DNA of 64,000 nucleotides. Source: an uncultured Muribaculaceae bacterium (lineage in GTDB: Bacteria > Bacteroidota > Bacteroidia > Bacteroidales > Muribaculaceae). Shown one piece after another: positions 18,355 through 27,974 of this stretch (within the stretch, counting starts at the first letter, position 1; the number at the start of each line of letters is the position of its first letter). Position numbers and translations under genes: made by a program. The notes under the pieces were generated by a model. It worked only from the letters and a program-made list of their open reading frames with translations, had not been told where the DNA came from and did no database searches. The DNA is taken from NCBI GenBank assembly GCA_910586895.1, contig CAJUIW010000006.1, forward strand, positions 62,001 through 126,000, in the 5' to 3' direction.

Positions 18355-19146
18355 TTACTGATGTTTGGGTTGAAGGACTACTACATTCTCCGGACGGGCC
18401 TTCACGTCGTTGGCCGGCCGCGTCATCTTGATTGGATGTGCGGCATGCGCAGGCATCCATCGTGCCACACTGTCAAGCCACTTGGCAGCTGATTCATGTG
18501 TGGGATGTGCGCCATCCTTCGTACGGTCAAAGTGCATGCCGTCAGACAGGAAGAAACATCCTGGCTTGACATTCTCGGCTATAAGTTCATTGATACCGGT
18601 GTCCTTTTTCCAGTTTGGAGGTCCTATCCACAGATAAGGGATATCACCTATCTGCCTGAGGAATTCCTTGACGTACTTATCGCGTTTCGTCTTTATATCA
18701 CGAACGAAAAGCTCGTTGCCACCGAGGCTTATGAATATAAACGTAGGTTTGAAGCGCTTGAGAAATACCTGAAGGGTGTCGCACGTTCCCCAGTATTCTG
18801 ACGACGAGCTGTACCATATCACGGAGTTGAGCCGGTGGCCGTTGGCCTTTGCATACGCGGCAAGACGCGGGTTAAGACCCTCAAGCATTGAGTCGCCGAT
18901 AATAAGGATATTCTGCGAAGTAGTATCAAGCGGTGCCGGAAATTTCGAAGCTATAGCCGTGCTGTCATTGTTGGCGCTGACAGCATCAGCCTCCGTATCC
19001 GTTGCAGTGAGTACTTCAGCTATAGGAGTCTTCTTCACTTCATAGCCAAATATACTGAATGGGTCGGCAAATGATATTGCCACAATAATAATCAGAGCTA
19101 CTGTGATTATAGCCCATATGCCCAAATAGTGTCTGCGCATCTTCAC
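18355..19146 (-). CDS. SGNH/GDSL-family membrane-anchored acetyltransferase or esterase
   Basis: 263 residues. One N-terminal helix (YLGIWAIITVALIIIVAISFA) anchors a periplasmic SGNH domain: block I GDSMLEG (LIIGDSMLEGLNP), block III GGNEL, and the DxxH block DGAHPTHESA near the end. In AlgJ/AlgX, PatB and DltD-like systems such proteins finish acyl transfer from the MBOAT partner to the polymer. It is the first gene of the operon, 24 bases before the MBOAT gene. The closest fold family name is DUF459/SGNH; the exact substrate is unknown. Confidence 0.85.
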   Translation of the reverse strand: MKMRRHYLGIWAIITVALIIIVAISFADPFSIFGYEVKKTPIAEVLTATDTEADAVSANNDSTAIASKFPAPLDTTSQNILIIGDSMLEGLNPRLAAYAKANGHRLNSVIWYSSSSEYWGTCDTLQVFLKRFKPTFIFISLGGNELFVRDIKTKRDKYVKEFLRQIGDIPYLWIGPPNWKKDTGINELIAENVKPGCFFLSDGMHFDRTKDGAHPTHESAAKWLDSVARWMPAHAAHPIKMTRPANDVKARPENVVVLQPKHQ

Positions 19147-19196
19147 GGATTTGATTAATATCCGCGAATATAATAATTTTATTCCGTAATATAAAA

Positions 19197-21752
19197 TCAG
19201 AATGTGACGTGCAGGGCTATACGCACACCGCTCTTGTCGATACCGGGATTATTCCTGTAGGTAAGGCGCCACACATAGTCAACCCTGAGAATCTTGAATA
19301 TGTTGTCAAGTCCCACACCTGCTTCCATATACGGAGTATGCCCCATAGGCTGTGTATGCGCCACGTCAGGGAATCGGAACAGCTCGGAGTTGTACTCCGG
19401 ATTATTGCGTCGGCTCAGATGCCCCCACACTCCCCGGAATGAAAATGCCTCACGGAGCTTCAGCTTGTTAAGGATAGGAATATAGTTCAGTATGGCACCA
19501 TTGGCCCAGTATGTCAGATCCCATGAAGCATAGCTGTCATTGATAAATTCCATAGCGTTCATCAACGCGAAGCTCTCCGGCTGGATGGTGTATGACAGGT
19601 TGGCGTTTGGAATCAGCAGATCGGGATAAGCCGACCGGCTCCATACATGTCCACCCTTTACTATTATATCGGCAAATCCGAAAGCTGACATCCAGAAGCG
19701 CTTCTGCAGGCTCAGCTCCGTGCGGTTTATGTCAAACATGCTCCCCATAAATCCTTTGGGCGAATAAGTGTGTGTCAGCGTCACCACAGGTGCGTCCAAA
19801 TTAATAGGATAACGGTGTGTCTTGGACTGATAGAACTTCTCGCCCGGAGCATATCGCAGCTGGATGCTGAATGAGCTTTGCGTATAGTGGGGATAGATGC
19901 GACCATTGCCACGGATGAAAGTCATCATATCGGTAGCATACTGACGTTCATTGCGCAGACCGGCTATCACGGAGAAGTTATTGCGCAGTTCAAGCGTGTA
20001 TTCAAGCTGAGCCACACGGTGATATGTCATCTGCAAATCCTCCTTACGCTTGAATGAAAGGAACATATTGTCAGGGTTCGTAAAGGTATAATGCTGTCCC
20101 AGCATATCAACATCGTACAGATAATAGGCCCGGAGCGAATGTATCGGGAACTCCCTGGCATGATACTTCTTATCGTTGAATGCCCATTCCACCTCGGCAC
20201 GGTATTTCCAACGGTGGTCATGCGTGCCCCAAGCCACGTATCCACGTCCGAACAAGCGCTTGCACAGGTTGGCTGTAGTCATCCCTCCGGCTCTCAGGCG
20301 ATATCCCTCAACGGAGTTATGGCTGATAACAGTGTTCATCGGGCCGATGTCGACCTTACTCGGATTGCCGGTGGATATATAGCCGGTAAAGGCTATCTTC
20401 AGAATCTTTTCCGTCCAGTAGTACAACGGCTGCTCTCTCAGGCGGTCAAGCATCTGCCCTACATTGCCCTCCTTTCCTGACATAGGCACGAAACGGGCCT
20501 GCTGCCAGAAAAGTGCATCACGGCTCTCAGCCCCCTCCTCGATGATTTCCTTTCCAAGCCGGCTGAATACAGCCTCACTCTCCGGAGCCGCGAAATTATG
20601 GTTGGCATAGGATGTATTGCGGCGCACATACAGTCCCTGTGCCCCCGGCAGTATGCTGACCTCAGCCGTCATGTCGTCCGACACCTTAAGGCGCGACCCG
20701 TCAGGTGCCTTCACGAAATTCTGCTCAAAGTAAATGCGGTCAATGAAATTCAGGTTTATCTCTTTGGGGACATTCATAATCACCTTCTTTATGAACATCG
20801 TGCTATCCCCCTCCGGGACATAAAGCCGGCCTGTGAAACCGAAAGTCTTGGCATTGCGCGGCACAAATGACAGCTCAATGCATCGTTCGCCACCCACATT
20901 GACGGTATCGCTCAGATAAAACTTATAGAAGTCAGGGGCCAGACGCGACAGCGGACTCACGAAGCGGTTCTGCAGGATATTGACATCATTGCCATACAGA
21001 TCAATCTCACGCAGTATATCCTCCAGGAAAATACGGATATTATCCTGATCCATAAAGTCGCCGATACCCTCCTGCCGTATGCCCGACACTACGGTCTTTT
21101 CCGATTCAGGCGAGTGTCTGTAATGGACCGATGCAGATTTTTCACGCGAATTAAGATTCAATATGGGGCGTCCGGATATTTCCGAGGTATCTACATACTC
21201 TTTAAGAAAGCCATACCGCTTGAGCATGACATTTTTGGTGCTCTCAGGGTTAAAATTGTCAAAGGCAAGTGTTATACGCTCATATTGGTCGTAATTATAG
21301 TAGGGATTACGGCGCGGATCAGTCTTAGGACCGGCATCGGCAATACGATGCATGAACTCCACGGCCGGATTGTTGCGCTTGCTGTATTTCTCCTTACGCG
21401 GCTTGACCACAACCTCTCCAAGTGTCACGCCTGACGGAGTGAGATCCACCACGATATCAGTCACCACTCCCCGCTTCACAGGCATCTGCCTCGTAGTATA
21501 GCCCATAGCTGAAATCTGCATCAGGGAGAAGGGCTTGTCAGTGGTGATATCAAACACCCCGTTTTCATCAGCAAGTCCACCCCGATCGCTTCCCTTTAGG
21601 AAAATAGCTGCATAAGGCACGGGCTGATGACTTACCGAGTCACGTACCAGTCCGCGCAGCCTTGACTGCATAGGTGCAGCGGCATGACACACTGACACTA
21701 TCAGCATCAGCATAAATAAGGCGGTCCAACGCTTATTCGCCGACCTCTTCAT
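19197..21752 (-). CDS. DUF5686 outer-membrane protein with carboxypeptidase-regulatory-like N-terminal domain
   Basis: I place the start at the ATG at 21752 (MKRSANKRWTALF...), which gives a clear signal peptide; the open frame extends 30 codons farther, but that would lie deeper inside phoH. The 851-residue protein has a signal peptide, a beta-sandwich of the CarboxypepD_reg-like type (LRGLVRDSVSHQPVPYAAIFLKG, LGEVVVKPRKEKY), a DUF5686 region, and a long beta-strand-rich half that ends in aromatic YVWRLTYRNN...ALHVTF, typical of an outer-membrane barrel. It overlaps the phoH stop by 20 bases. Function is unknown in the family. Confidence 0.85.
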   Translation of the reverse strand: MKRSANKRWTALFMLMLIVSVCHAAAPMQSRLRGLVRDSVSHQPVPYAAIFLKGSDRGGLADENGVFDITTDKPFSLMQISAMGYTTRQMPVKRGVVTDIVVDLTPSGVTLGEVVVKPRKEKYSKRNNPAVEFMHRIADAGPKTDPRRNPYYNYDQYERITLAFDNFNPESTKNVMLKRYGFLKEYVDTSEISGRPILNLNSREKSASVHYRHSPESEKTVVSGIRQEGIGDFMDQDNIRIFLEDILREIDLYGNDVNILQNRFVSPLSRLAPDFYKFYLSDTVNVGGERCIELSFVPRNAKTFGFTGRLYVPEGDSTMFIKKVIMNVPKEINLNFIDRIYFEQNFVKAPDGSRLKVSDDMTAEVSILPGAQGLYVRRNTSYANHNFAAPESEAVFSRLGKEIIEEGAESRDALFWQQARFVPMSGKEGNVGQMLDRLREQPLYYWTEKILKIAFTGYISTGNPSKVDIGPMNTVISHNSVEGYRLRAGGMTTANLCKRLFGRGYVAWGTHDHRWKYRAEVEWAFNDKKYHAREFPIHSLRAYYLYDVDMLGQHYTFTNPDNMFLSFKRKEDLQMTYHRVAQLEYTLELRNNFSVIAGLRNERQYATDMMTFIRGNGRIYPHYTQSSFSIQLRYAPGEKFYQSKTHRYPINLDAPVVTLTHTYSPKGFMGSMFDINRTELSLQKRFWMSAFGFADIIVKGGHVWSRSAYPDLLIPNANLSYTIQPESFALMNAMEFINDSYASWDLTYWANGAILNYIPILNKLKLREAFSFRGVWGHLSRRNNPEYNSELFRFPDVAHTQPMGHTPYMEAGVGLDNIFKILRVDYVWRLTYRNNPGIDKSGVRIALHVTF

Positions 21753-22728
21753 CGGCAGATGCAGTTCCATTGGAGCCTTCAGCTTCATCCCGCTCGCGGT
21801 CATAAGCCTCGTAGGCCTCCACGATACGCTGTACAAGTGCATGTCGAACGATATCTTTCTTTCCGAACTCCACCTTTCCTATACCATTGACATTCTTCAG
21901 AACGCGCAGAGCCTGAATAAGGCCTGAAGTTGTGGCACGCGGAAGGTCAATCTGTGTGGCATCGCCTGTTATGATCATCTTACCGTTCATGCCCAGACGT
22001 GTCAGGAACATCTTTATCTGATGAGTCGTGGTATTCTGTGCTTCATCAAGCACTATCACCGCATCGTTGAGGGTGCGTCCGCGCATGAAAGCCAGCGGAG
22101 CTATCTGGATGGCCTTGCTCTCCATATACTCTTTGAGCTTGGCTGCAGGCACCATATCCTCAAGAGCATCATACAGAGGCTGCAGATACGGATCAATCTT
22201 ATCCTTCATATCGCCGGGAAGGAATCCGAGCTTCTCCCCTGCCTCAACAGCCGGACGCGACAGAATTATCTTGCGTACTTCGCGGTTTTTCAGCATCCTT
22301 ACGGCAAGCGCTATCGCTATATATGTCTTACCTGTACCGGCCGGCCCAAGAGCAAATGTGAGGTCATTGCGGTTAAACTCCTCCACCAGACGCTGCTGAT
22401 TAGGAGTACGGGCCGATATTGGCTTTCCGTTGACACCGAATATTATCACACCATCGCTCTTACGGTCGTGCGGTGCCTCTCCCCGCACAATATCAAGAAT
22501 AACATCTTCGGTAAGACTGTTGTACTTCACGCAGTAAGCCTCCAGTTCATGGATTTTACGTTCGAATTCAGCCGTTTCGGCTTCATCGCCCATGACTTTT
22601 ATCACAGAGCCGCGAGCCGCCACCCTGAGTTTTGGAAACATATTGCGTATCAGCTGCATATTGCTGTTGTTCACCCCGTAGAAACTTGCAGGGTCAGCGT
22701 TTTCAAGAATAACTATGCGTTCTATCAT
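21733..22728 (-). CDS. phoH: PhoH-family ATPase
   Basis: 331-residue cytoplasmic P-loop ATPase. An N-terminal part with a KH-like segment precedes the PhoH domain, which has Walker A GPAGTGKTYIA (about 133-143), AFMRGRTLNDAVIVLDEAQN with Walker B, and ITGDATQIDLP. PhoH proteins are linked to RNA metabolism and stress, but their exact activity is unsettled. The gene is divergent from the CYTH gene and probably co-transcribed with the DUF5686 gene that overlaps its end. The C-terminal tail is acidic (ERDEAEGSNGTASADEEVGE). Confidence 0.94.
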   Translation of the reverse strand: MIERIVILENADPASFYGVNNSNMQLIRNMFPKLRVAARGSVIKVMGDEAETAEFERKIHELEAYCVKYNSLTEDVILDIVRGEAPHDRKSDGVIIFGVNGKPISARTPNQQRLVEEFNRNDLTFALGPAGTGKTYIAIALAVRMLKNREVRKIILSRPAVEAGEKLGFLPGDMKDKIDPYLQPLYDALEDMVPAAKLKEYMESKAIQIAPLAFMRGRTLNDAVIVLDEAQNTTTHQIKMFLTRLGMNGKMIITGDATQIDLPRATTSGLIQALRVLKNVNGIGKVEFGKKDIVRHALVQRIVEAYEAYDRERDEAEGSNGTASADEEVGE

Positions 22729-22745
22729 ATTTTGTTTAACGAGGC

Positions 22746-22777
22746 TTTTATAATGTTATTGCCTTTTTGTACTTTTG
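22746..22777 (+). promoter_or_regulatory. Promoter candidate for the CYTH gene
   Basis: TACTTTTG at 22770-22777 fits TAnnTTTG. A TTTT at 22746-22749 lies 20 bases upstream, the normal Bacteroidota spacing. It reads toward the CYTH start at 22810. Confidence 0.55.
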
Positions 22778-22809
22778 TGTACCAACTCTTAGACACACTC
22801 TGTTAGTAT

Positions 22810-23259
22810 ATGGCTAAAGAAATTGAACGTAAATTTCTCGTGATTAGTTCGTCATACCGGGCTCTTGCTTCATCATCGTTCCGCATCCGTCAGGGGTATC
22901 TCAGCACCAATCCCGCATCAACGGTAAGAGTCCGCACCAAAGGTGACCATGGCTACATTACCGTAAAAGGTATTACCTCCGGAGCCACACGCAATGAATG
23001 GGAATACGAAATTCCGCTGAAGGATGCCGAAGAGATGCTGAAACTGACGGAGGAAGGCACTGTCATTGACAAGACTCGCTTCATAGTGGGCCGCTGGGAA
23101 GTCGACGAATTCCACGGCCATCTTGATGGCCTTGTTGTGGCTGAAATCGAGCTCACGGATGAAAATGAATCATTCGGGCTCCCCGACTTCATAGGCCGCG
23201 AGGTAACAGGCGATGCCCGATACTACAATTCTGTCTTAGCTGCCAACGGACGACCCTGA
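22810..23259 (+). CDS. CYTH-domain protein (triphosphatase-like)
   Basis: 149 residues with the family signature ExExK at the start (KEIERKF), alternating charged strands (TVRVRTKGDHGYITVKG, NEWEYEIP) and a late ELTDENESF segment that closes the triphosphate tunnel. Members hydrolyse inorganic triphosphate or thiamine triphosphate, or act as class IV adenylate cyclases; short single-domain forms like this one are most often triphosphatases. Its stop is 2 bases from the convergent rlmD stop. Confidence 0.9.
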   Translation: MAKEIERKFLVISSSYRALASSSFRIRQGYLSTNPASTVRVRTKGDHGYITVKGITSGATRNEWEYEIPLKDAEEMLKLTEEGTVIDKTRFIVGRWEVDEFHGHLDGLVVAEIELTDENESFGLPDFIGREVTGDARYYNSVLAANGRP

Positions 23260-23261
23260 CA

Positions 23262-24674
23262 TCAGAATTTACGACTCAGACGCACTACATTCTCCACATG
23301 ATGCGTGTGCGGGAACATGTCCACCGGCTGTATCTCCTCCACCTTGTATTTTTCATCAAGCATCGACAGGTCGCGGGCCTGTGTGGCAGGATTGCAGCTC
23401 ACATATACTATGCGCCGAGGCTCTGCATTGAGGATAACCTTTATCACATCATCATGCATTCCGGCACGTGGCGGATCGATAATCATCACATCCGGACGTC
23501 CATACTGCGCTATGAATTCATCGGTGAGCACATCCTTCATGTCGCCGGCAAAGAAGCGGGTGTTGTTGATGCCGTTGACTTCCGAATTGATCTTCGCATC
23601 CTCTATTGCTTCCGGAACATACTCGATACCTATCACCTCACGTGCTCCTGACGATACGAAATTGGCTATCGTACCGGTGCCGGTGTACAGGTCGTACACA
23701 AGCTCATCGCCGGTCAGTGCCGCGAACTTACGGGCCACTTTGTACAGCTCATATGCCTGACGCGAATTGGTCTGATAGAATGACTTCGGGCCTATGCGGA
23801 ACCGCAGGCCTTCCATATCCTCCTCTATATAAGGCTTGCCTTTGAAGCACACCACCGTCTGGTCACCGATAGTGTCATTAGCCTTAAGATTCACCACATA
23901 CTGAAGCGAGGTTATCTCCGGGAATTCCGCAGCAACGGCTTCCATAAGCTCCGCGATATTCTCAGGCTCGTCAGCGCCGAACACCATGACAGCCATGATC
24001 TCTCCGGTAGATGCTATGCGCACCATCAGCGTACGCAGCAATCCCATCTGGGCTTTCAAATCAAAGAAAGTATAACCTTTTGACTTCGCATGGCTTTTGA
24101 TGAATTTACGCAACCGGTTGGAAAAATCATCCTGCAGATGACAGCGGTCAATGTCAAGCACCTTGTCAAATGCTCCTGGGATATGGAATCCGGCGGCATC
24201 ACGGTCGGGAAATTCCTCGCCACTGCGCAGCTGATCGAAAGTGAGCCACATACGGTTGGAGAACGTGTACTCCATCTTATTGCGGTACTCCCATATCTGC
24301 TCCGACCCGAGGATAGGGTTGATTTCCGGAATGGGCACTTTGGCTATACGCTGCATGGCATCAGCCACCTGCTGCTGCTTGCACTCAAGCTGGTAGCTGT
24401 AAGGCAGATGCTGCCAGCGGCAACCGCCACATACTGTAAAGTGCGAACATACAGGTTCGCATCTCAAAGCTGACGGCTGCTTCATATCCACGATATGCCC
24501 CTCGGCATAACTCTTACGCTTGCGGTCAATCTTGACATCTACAATATCTCCAGGCGCGCCAAAAGGGATAAACACCACCATGTCATTGACACGGGCAACA
24601 CTCTTACCCTCGGCAGCCACACCGGTAATCTCGACATCTTCCAATACAGGAAGTTCCTTACGTTTTCTTGCCAT
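23262..24674 (-). CDS. rlmD: 23S rRNA (uracil-C5)-methyltransferase, RlmD/RumA type
   Basis: SAM-dependent methyltransferase that makes 5-methyluridine in 23S rRNA. The start at 24674 (MARKRKELP) is preferred to an ATG 3 codons upstream. The 470-residue protein has an N-terminal TRAM domain (about 10-65) and four Cys for a 4Fe-4S cluster in RCEPVCSHFTVCGGC. The Rossmann methyltransferase part has DLYTGTGTIA and DPPRAGMH, and the catalytic Cys in VYVSCNPATQARDL. A single gene serves U1939/U747-type sites in many bacteria, so site specificity is not assured. Confidence 0.92.
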   Translation of the reverse strand: MARKRKELPVLEDVEITGVAAEGKSVARVNDMVVFIPFGAPGDIVDVKIDRKRKSYAEGHIVDMKQPSALRCEPVCSHFTVCGGCRWQHLPYSYQLECKQQQVADAMQRIAKVPIPEINPILGSEQIWEYRNKMEYTFSNRMWLTFDQLRSGEEFPDRDAAGFHIPGAFDKVLDIDRCHLQDDFSNRLRKFIKSHAKSKGYTFFDLKAQMGLLRTLMVRIASTGEIMAVMVFGADEPENIAELMEAVAAEFPEITSLQYVVNLKANDTIGDQTVVCFKGKPYIEEDMEGLRFRIGPKSFYQTNSRQAYELYKVARKFAALTGDELVYDLYTGTGTIANFVSSGAREVIGIEYVPEAIEDAKINSEVNGINNTRFFAGDMKDVLTDEFIAQYGRPDVMIIDPPRAGMHDDVIKVILNAEPRRIVYVSCNPATQARDLSMLDEKYKVEEIQPVDMFPHTHHVENVVRLSRKF

Positions 24675-24790
24675 ATGAATCAAAATTGCGGCAAAGTTAA
24701 CTCAAAAAATCCTTTTACAGAAAAAGCGGCCTAATTATTCCAAAATATTCCGATAATAATATAAAAAGGCGCTAAAAAACCGTGAAAATG

Positions 24791-24821
24791 TTTCGTGGTA
24801 TGGATTAAATATTTAATTTTG
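24791..24821 (+). promoter_or_regulatory. Promoter of ppdK
   Basis: TAATTTTG at 24814-24821 fits TAnnTTTG and TTTC at 24791-24794 is a plausible -33 element with a 19-base spacer. Its position, inside the 5' part of the longer open frame, argues that the coding start is downstream at 24939 and that the mRNA has a leader of about 110 bases. Confidence 0.7.
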
Positions 24822-24938
24822 CAGTACTCTCCCATGAAAACACGCCGAAGCCGGCACATTTTGTCCCGGCAGGCAGTAAAAACATTAATCAGAATTCAAT
24901 CAATTTTACCTCATATTAATTATAAATTTAACCAACTG

Positions 24939-27653
24939 ATGAAAAGAGTCTACACGTTTGGAGACGGAAAAGCCGAAGGCAATGCCTCGATGCGTAATCT
25001 CCTTGGTGGTAAAGGCGCTAACCTCGCCGAAATGAACCTGTTGGGAATGCCCGTACCTCCGGGATTCACCATCACTACCGAAGTTTGCACCGAATACACA
25101 CAGTATGGCCGCGACGAAGTGGTGAAGCGCATCAAGAAAGAAGTTGAAGATGCCATCGCTCACGTAGAGCAGCTTACCGGCAAGAAATTTGACGATGCAG
25201 CCAATCCCCTCCTCGTATCTGTACGTTCTGGAGCCCGCGCTTCTATGCCCGGCATGATGGACACCGTGCTCAACCTCGGTATGAACGATGCTACCGTCGC
25301 TTCACTCGCTGAAAAGAGCGGCAACCCCCGTTTTGCATGGGACAGCTACCGTCGATTCGTGCAGATGTACGGCGACGTTGTGCTTGGCATGAAGCCCAAG
25401 AGCAAAACTGACATCGATCCCTTCGAGGAAATCATGGAGAAAGTCAAGGAAGAAAAGGGTGTTAAGCTCGACACCGAACTTGACGTTGAGGATCTCAAGA
25501 ACCTCGTCAAGCTCTTCAAGGCTGCTGTGAAGGACTTCACTGGCAAGGACTTCCCCGACAGCGCCTGGGAACAGCTCTGGGGCGGCATCTGCGCTGTATT
25601 TGACAGCTGGATGAACGAACGCGCCATCCTCTACCGCCGAATGAACCAGATACCCGAAGAATGGGGTACCGCCGTTAACGTTCAGGCAATGGTATATGGC
25701 AACATGGGTGAAAACTCAGCTACCGGTGTGGCATTCAGCCGCGACGCTGCCACCGGCGAAAACATATTCAACGGCGAATACCTCATCAACGCTCAGGGCG
25801 AAGACGTGGTAGCCGGCATCCGCACACCTCAGCAGATCACCATCGAAGGTTCACGCCGTTGGGCTGCCCTTCAGGGTATCAGCGAAGAGGAACGCAAGGA
25901 AAAATATCCTTCACTCGAAGAGTCAATGCCTGACTGCGCCAACGAACTGTTCCGCATCGCTGACCGCCTTGAGGACTACTACAAGGACATGCAGGACATG
26001 GAATTCACCATTCAGGACGGTAAGCTCTGGATGCTTCAGACTCGTAACGGCAAGCGCACAGGCGCCGCTATGGTCAAGATAGCCATGGACCTTCTCCGTG
26101 CAGGTGAGATCGACGAAAAGACAGTGCTCATGCGCATGGAGCCCCAGAAGCTCGACGAACTTCTCCACCCCGTATTTGACAAGAGCGCCCTCAAGCGTGC
26201 CAACGTAGTGGCCAAAGGTCTTCCCGCATCACCTGGTGCCGCAGCAGGTCAGATAGTATTCGCTGCTGACGAAGCTGAAGCATGGGCTGAAAAGAAGAAG
26301 AAAGTAGTTCTTGTCCGCATCGAAACCTCTCCCGAGGACCTTCGCGGTATGGCAGTGGCTCAGGGTATCCTCACCATGCGTGGCGGTATGACCTCACATG
26401 CAGCCGTTGTTGCCCGCGGTATGGGTAAGTGCTGTGTATCAGGCGCAGGCGAAATCCGCGTTGACTACAAGGCCAAGACTGTAGAAATGAACGGCAAGGT
26501 TTACAACGAAGGCGACTGGATCTCACTCAACGGCTCAACCGGTGAAGTATATGACGGTCAGGTTCCCACCGGCGAACCCGAACTCGGCGGCGACTTCGCT
26601 TCAATCATGAACCTCGCAGCTAAATATACCAAGACTCTCGTCCGCACCAACGCCGACTCACCCCGCGATGCCAAGCAGGCTCGCCACTTCGGCGCCCAGG
26701 GTATCGGTCTGTGCCGCACAGAACACATGTTCTTCGAAGGCGACCGCATCAAGGCCGTACGAGAAATGATTCTTGCCAGCGATGTTGAAGGCCGTCGCGT
26801 AGCTCTTGCCAAACTGCTTCCCATGCAGCGCGGCGACTTTGAAGGAATCTTCGAAGCCATGGACGGCTACGGCGTGACTATCCGTCTGCTCGATCCCCCG
26901 TTGCACGAATTCGTACCTCATCAGACAGCCACTCAGAAAGAGCTCGCCACAGAAATGGGCCTCACTCTTGAAGAGGTGAAAGCTAAGGTTGACAGCCTCG
27001 AAGAATTCAACCCCATGCTCGGTCACCGTGGTTGCCGTCTGGGTATCACATATCCCGAAATCACCGAAATGCAGACACGTGCCATCATCGAAGCAGCTCT
27101 CGCTGTCAAGGAACGTGGCATCGATGTTCATCCCGAAATCATGATACCCCTCGTAGGTTCACTCAAAGAAATCCAGAACCAGGCCGATGTTATCAACATC
27201 ACCGCTGCCAAAGTATTTGAGGAAAAAGGCGAAAGCGTACCCTACAAGGTTGGTACAATGATCGAAGTGCCCCGCGCAGCTCTCGTTGCCAACGAAATCG
27301 CTACCGTGGCTGACTTCTTCTCATTCGGTACAAACGACCTCACTCAGATGACATTCGGATTCTCACGTGACGACGCTCCCAAGTTCCTCAAGTTCTACAA
27401 GGAACACGGCATCATCAAGACTGATCCCTTCGAAGTACTTGACCAGGAAGGTGTAGGTCAGCTCGTGAAGATGGGTGTTGAAAAAGGACGTGCCACCAAG
27501 CCCGAACTCAAGGTAGGTATCTGCGGCGAACATGGCGGCGAACCCTCTTCAGTTAAGTTCTGCGCTAAGCTCGGCATGAACTACGTAAGCTGCTCACCCT
27601 TCCGTGTGCCCATCGCCCGCGTAGCTGCGGCGCAGGCTGCCATCGAAGAATAA
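24939..27653 (+). CDS. ppdK: Pyruvate, phosphate dikinase
   Basis: Interconverts pyruvate, ATP and phosphate with PEP, AMP and PPi, a central glycolytic or gluconeogenic step in anaerobic Bacteroidales. The start at 24939 gives MKRVYTFGDGKAEGN, the usual N-terminus, and 904 residues, normal for the family. Domains in order: ATP-grasp (GGKGANLAEM, SVRSGARASMPGMMDT), the phosphohistidine domain with GGMTSHAAVVARGMGK (catalytic His), and the PEP/pyruvate barrel (GLCRTEHMFF, GTNDLTQMTFG, CGEHGG). Codon use is visibly biased to C-ending codons (GAC, AAC, ATC), as in highly expressed genes. A stem-loop follows. Confidence 0.97.
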   Translation: MKRVYTFGDGKAEGNASMRNLLGGKGANLAEMNLLGMPVPPGFTITTEVCTEYTQYGRDEVVKRIKKEVEDAIAHVEQLTGKKFDDAANPLLVSVRSGARASMPGMMDTVLNLGMNDATVASLAEKSGNPRFAWDSYRRFVQMYGDVVLGMKPKSKTDIDPFEEIMEKVKEEKGVKLDTELDVEDLKNLVKLFKAAVKDFTGKDFPDSAWEQLWGGICAVFDSWMNERAILYRRMNQIPEEWGTAVNVQAMVYGNMGENSATGVAFSRDAATGENIFNGEYLINAQGEDVVAGIRTPQQITIEGSRRWAALQGISEEERKEKYPSLEESMPDCANELFRIADRLEDYYKDMQDMEFTIQDGKLWMLQTRNGKRTGAAMVKIAMDLLRAGEIDEKTVLMRMEPQKLDELLHPVFDKSALKRANVVAKGLPASPGAAAGQIVFAADEAEAWAEKKKKVVLVRIETSPEDLRGMAVAQGILTMRGGMTSHAAVVARGMGKCCVSGAGEIRVDYKAKTVEMNGKVYNEGDWISLNGSTGEVYDGQVPTGEPELGGDFASIMNLAAKYTKTLVRTNADSPRDAKQARHFGAQGIGLCRTEHMFFEGDRIKAVREMILASDVEGRRVALAKLLPMQRGDFEGIFEAMDGYGVTIRLLDPPLHEFVPHQTATQKELATEMGLTLEEVKAKVDSLEEFNPMLGHRGCRLGITYPEITEMQTRAIIEAALAVKERGIDVHPEIMIPLVGSLKEIQNQADVINITAAKVFEEKGESVPYKVGTMIEVPRAALVANEIATVADFFSFGTNDLTQMTFGFSRDDAPKFLKFYKEHGIIKTDPFEVLDQEGVGQLVKMGVEKGRATKPELKVGICGEHGGEPSSVKFCAKLGMNYVSCSPFRVPIARVAAAQAAIEE

Positions 27654-27679
27654 GGCATAACTTAACATTGACAGACAAT

Positions 27680-27718
27680 TAGGCTGTAATGCTCCGATAA
27701 AAAGGGCGTTACAGCCTA
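27680..27718 (+). terminator. Stem-loop downstream of ppdK
   Basis: Arms 27680-27692 and 27706-27718 pair over 13 positions (TAGGCTGTAA with TTACAGCCTA, one G-T pair further in), with a 13-base loop. There is only a short T-rich tail, but the position, 27 bases after the stop codon, fits a transcription terminator. Confidence 0.75.
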
Positions 27719-27742
27719 TTGTATTCTTGGGAGATTCGTTCA

Positions 27743-27850
27743 CTTGGCATCACTTTGTGTAGCCAATTGCGCGAAAAAGTGTACAGAATGTTGTACACTT
27801 TTCTTGTGGGTGTGTACAGCTGTGTACAGATGGGTGTACAACTCGCAATC
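27743..27850. repeat. Attachment-site-like repeat block, copy 1
   Basis: The first 30 bases match copy 2 (30701-30730) at 27 of 30 positions and contain an imperfect palindrome TTGGC...GCCAA around a TCACTTTGTG core. A perfect 11-base inverted repeat follows (AAAAGTGTACA at 27775-27785, TGTACACTTTT at 27792-27802), then three direct GTGTACA copies (27812, 27822, 27834). Such dense short repeats beside an integrase gene resemble core and arm sites of tyrosine recombinases; an integrase remnant begins about 125 bases downstream. The region holds no credible gene of its own. Confidence 0.6.
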
Positions 27851-27974
27851 GTCAGTGGCTACGCAAGATACATTTTTTGAGACGAAAAAATAATAACAAT
27901 CAATCGGAACACGGAAGTCACCGGGCCACGCAGTGGCTCGCTTTTGACCGAAGAAAATGAACAATCCAAAAGAA

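Noticed and set aside
21753..21842. 30-codon extension of the DUF5686 protein
   Set aside because: It would bury the signal peptide; the ATG at 21752 fits better, with only a 20-base overlap with phoH.
24795..24938. 48-codon extension ahead of ppdK
   Set aside because: The promoter -7 box lies inside it and the family N-terminus starts at 24939.
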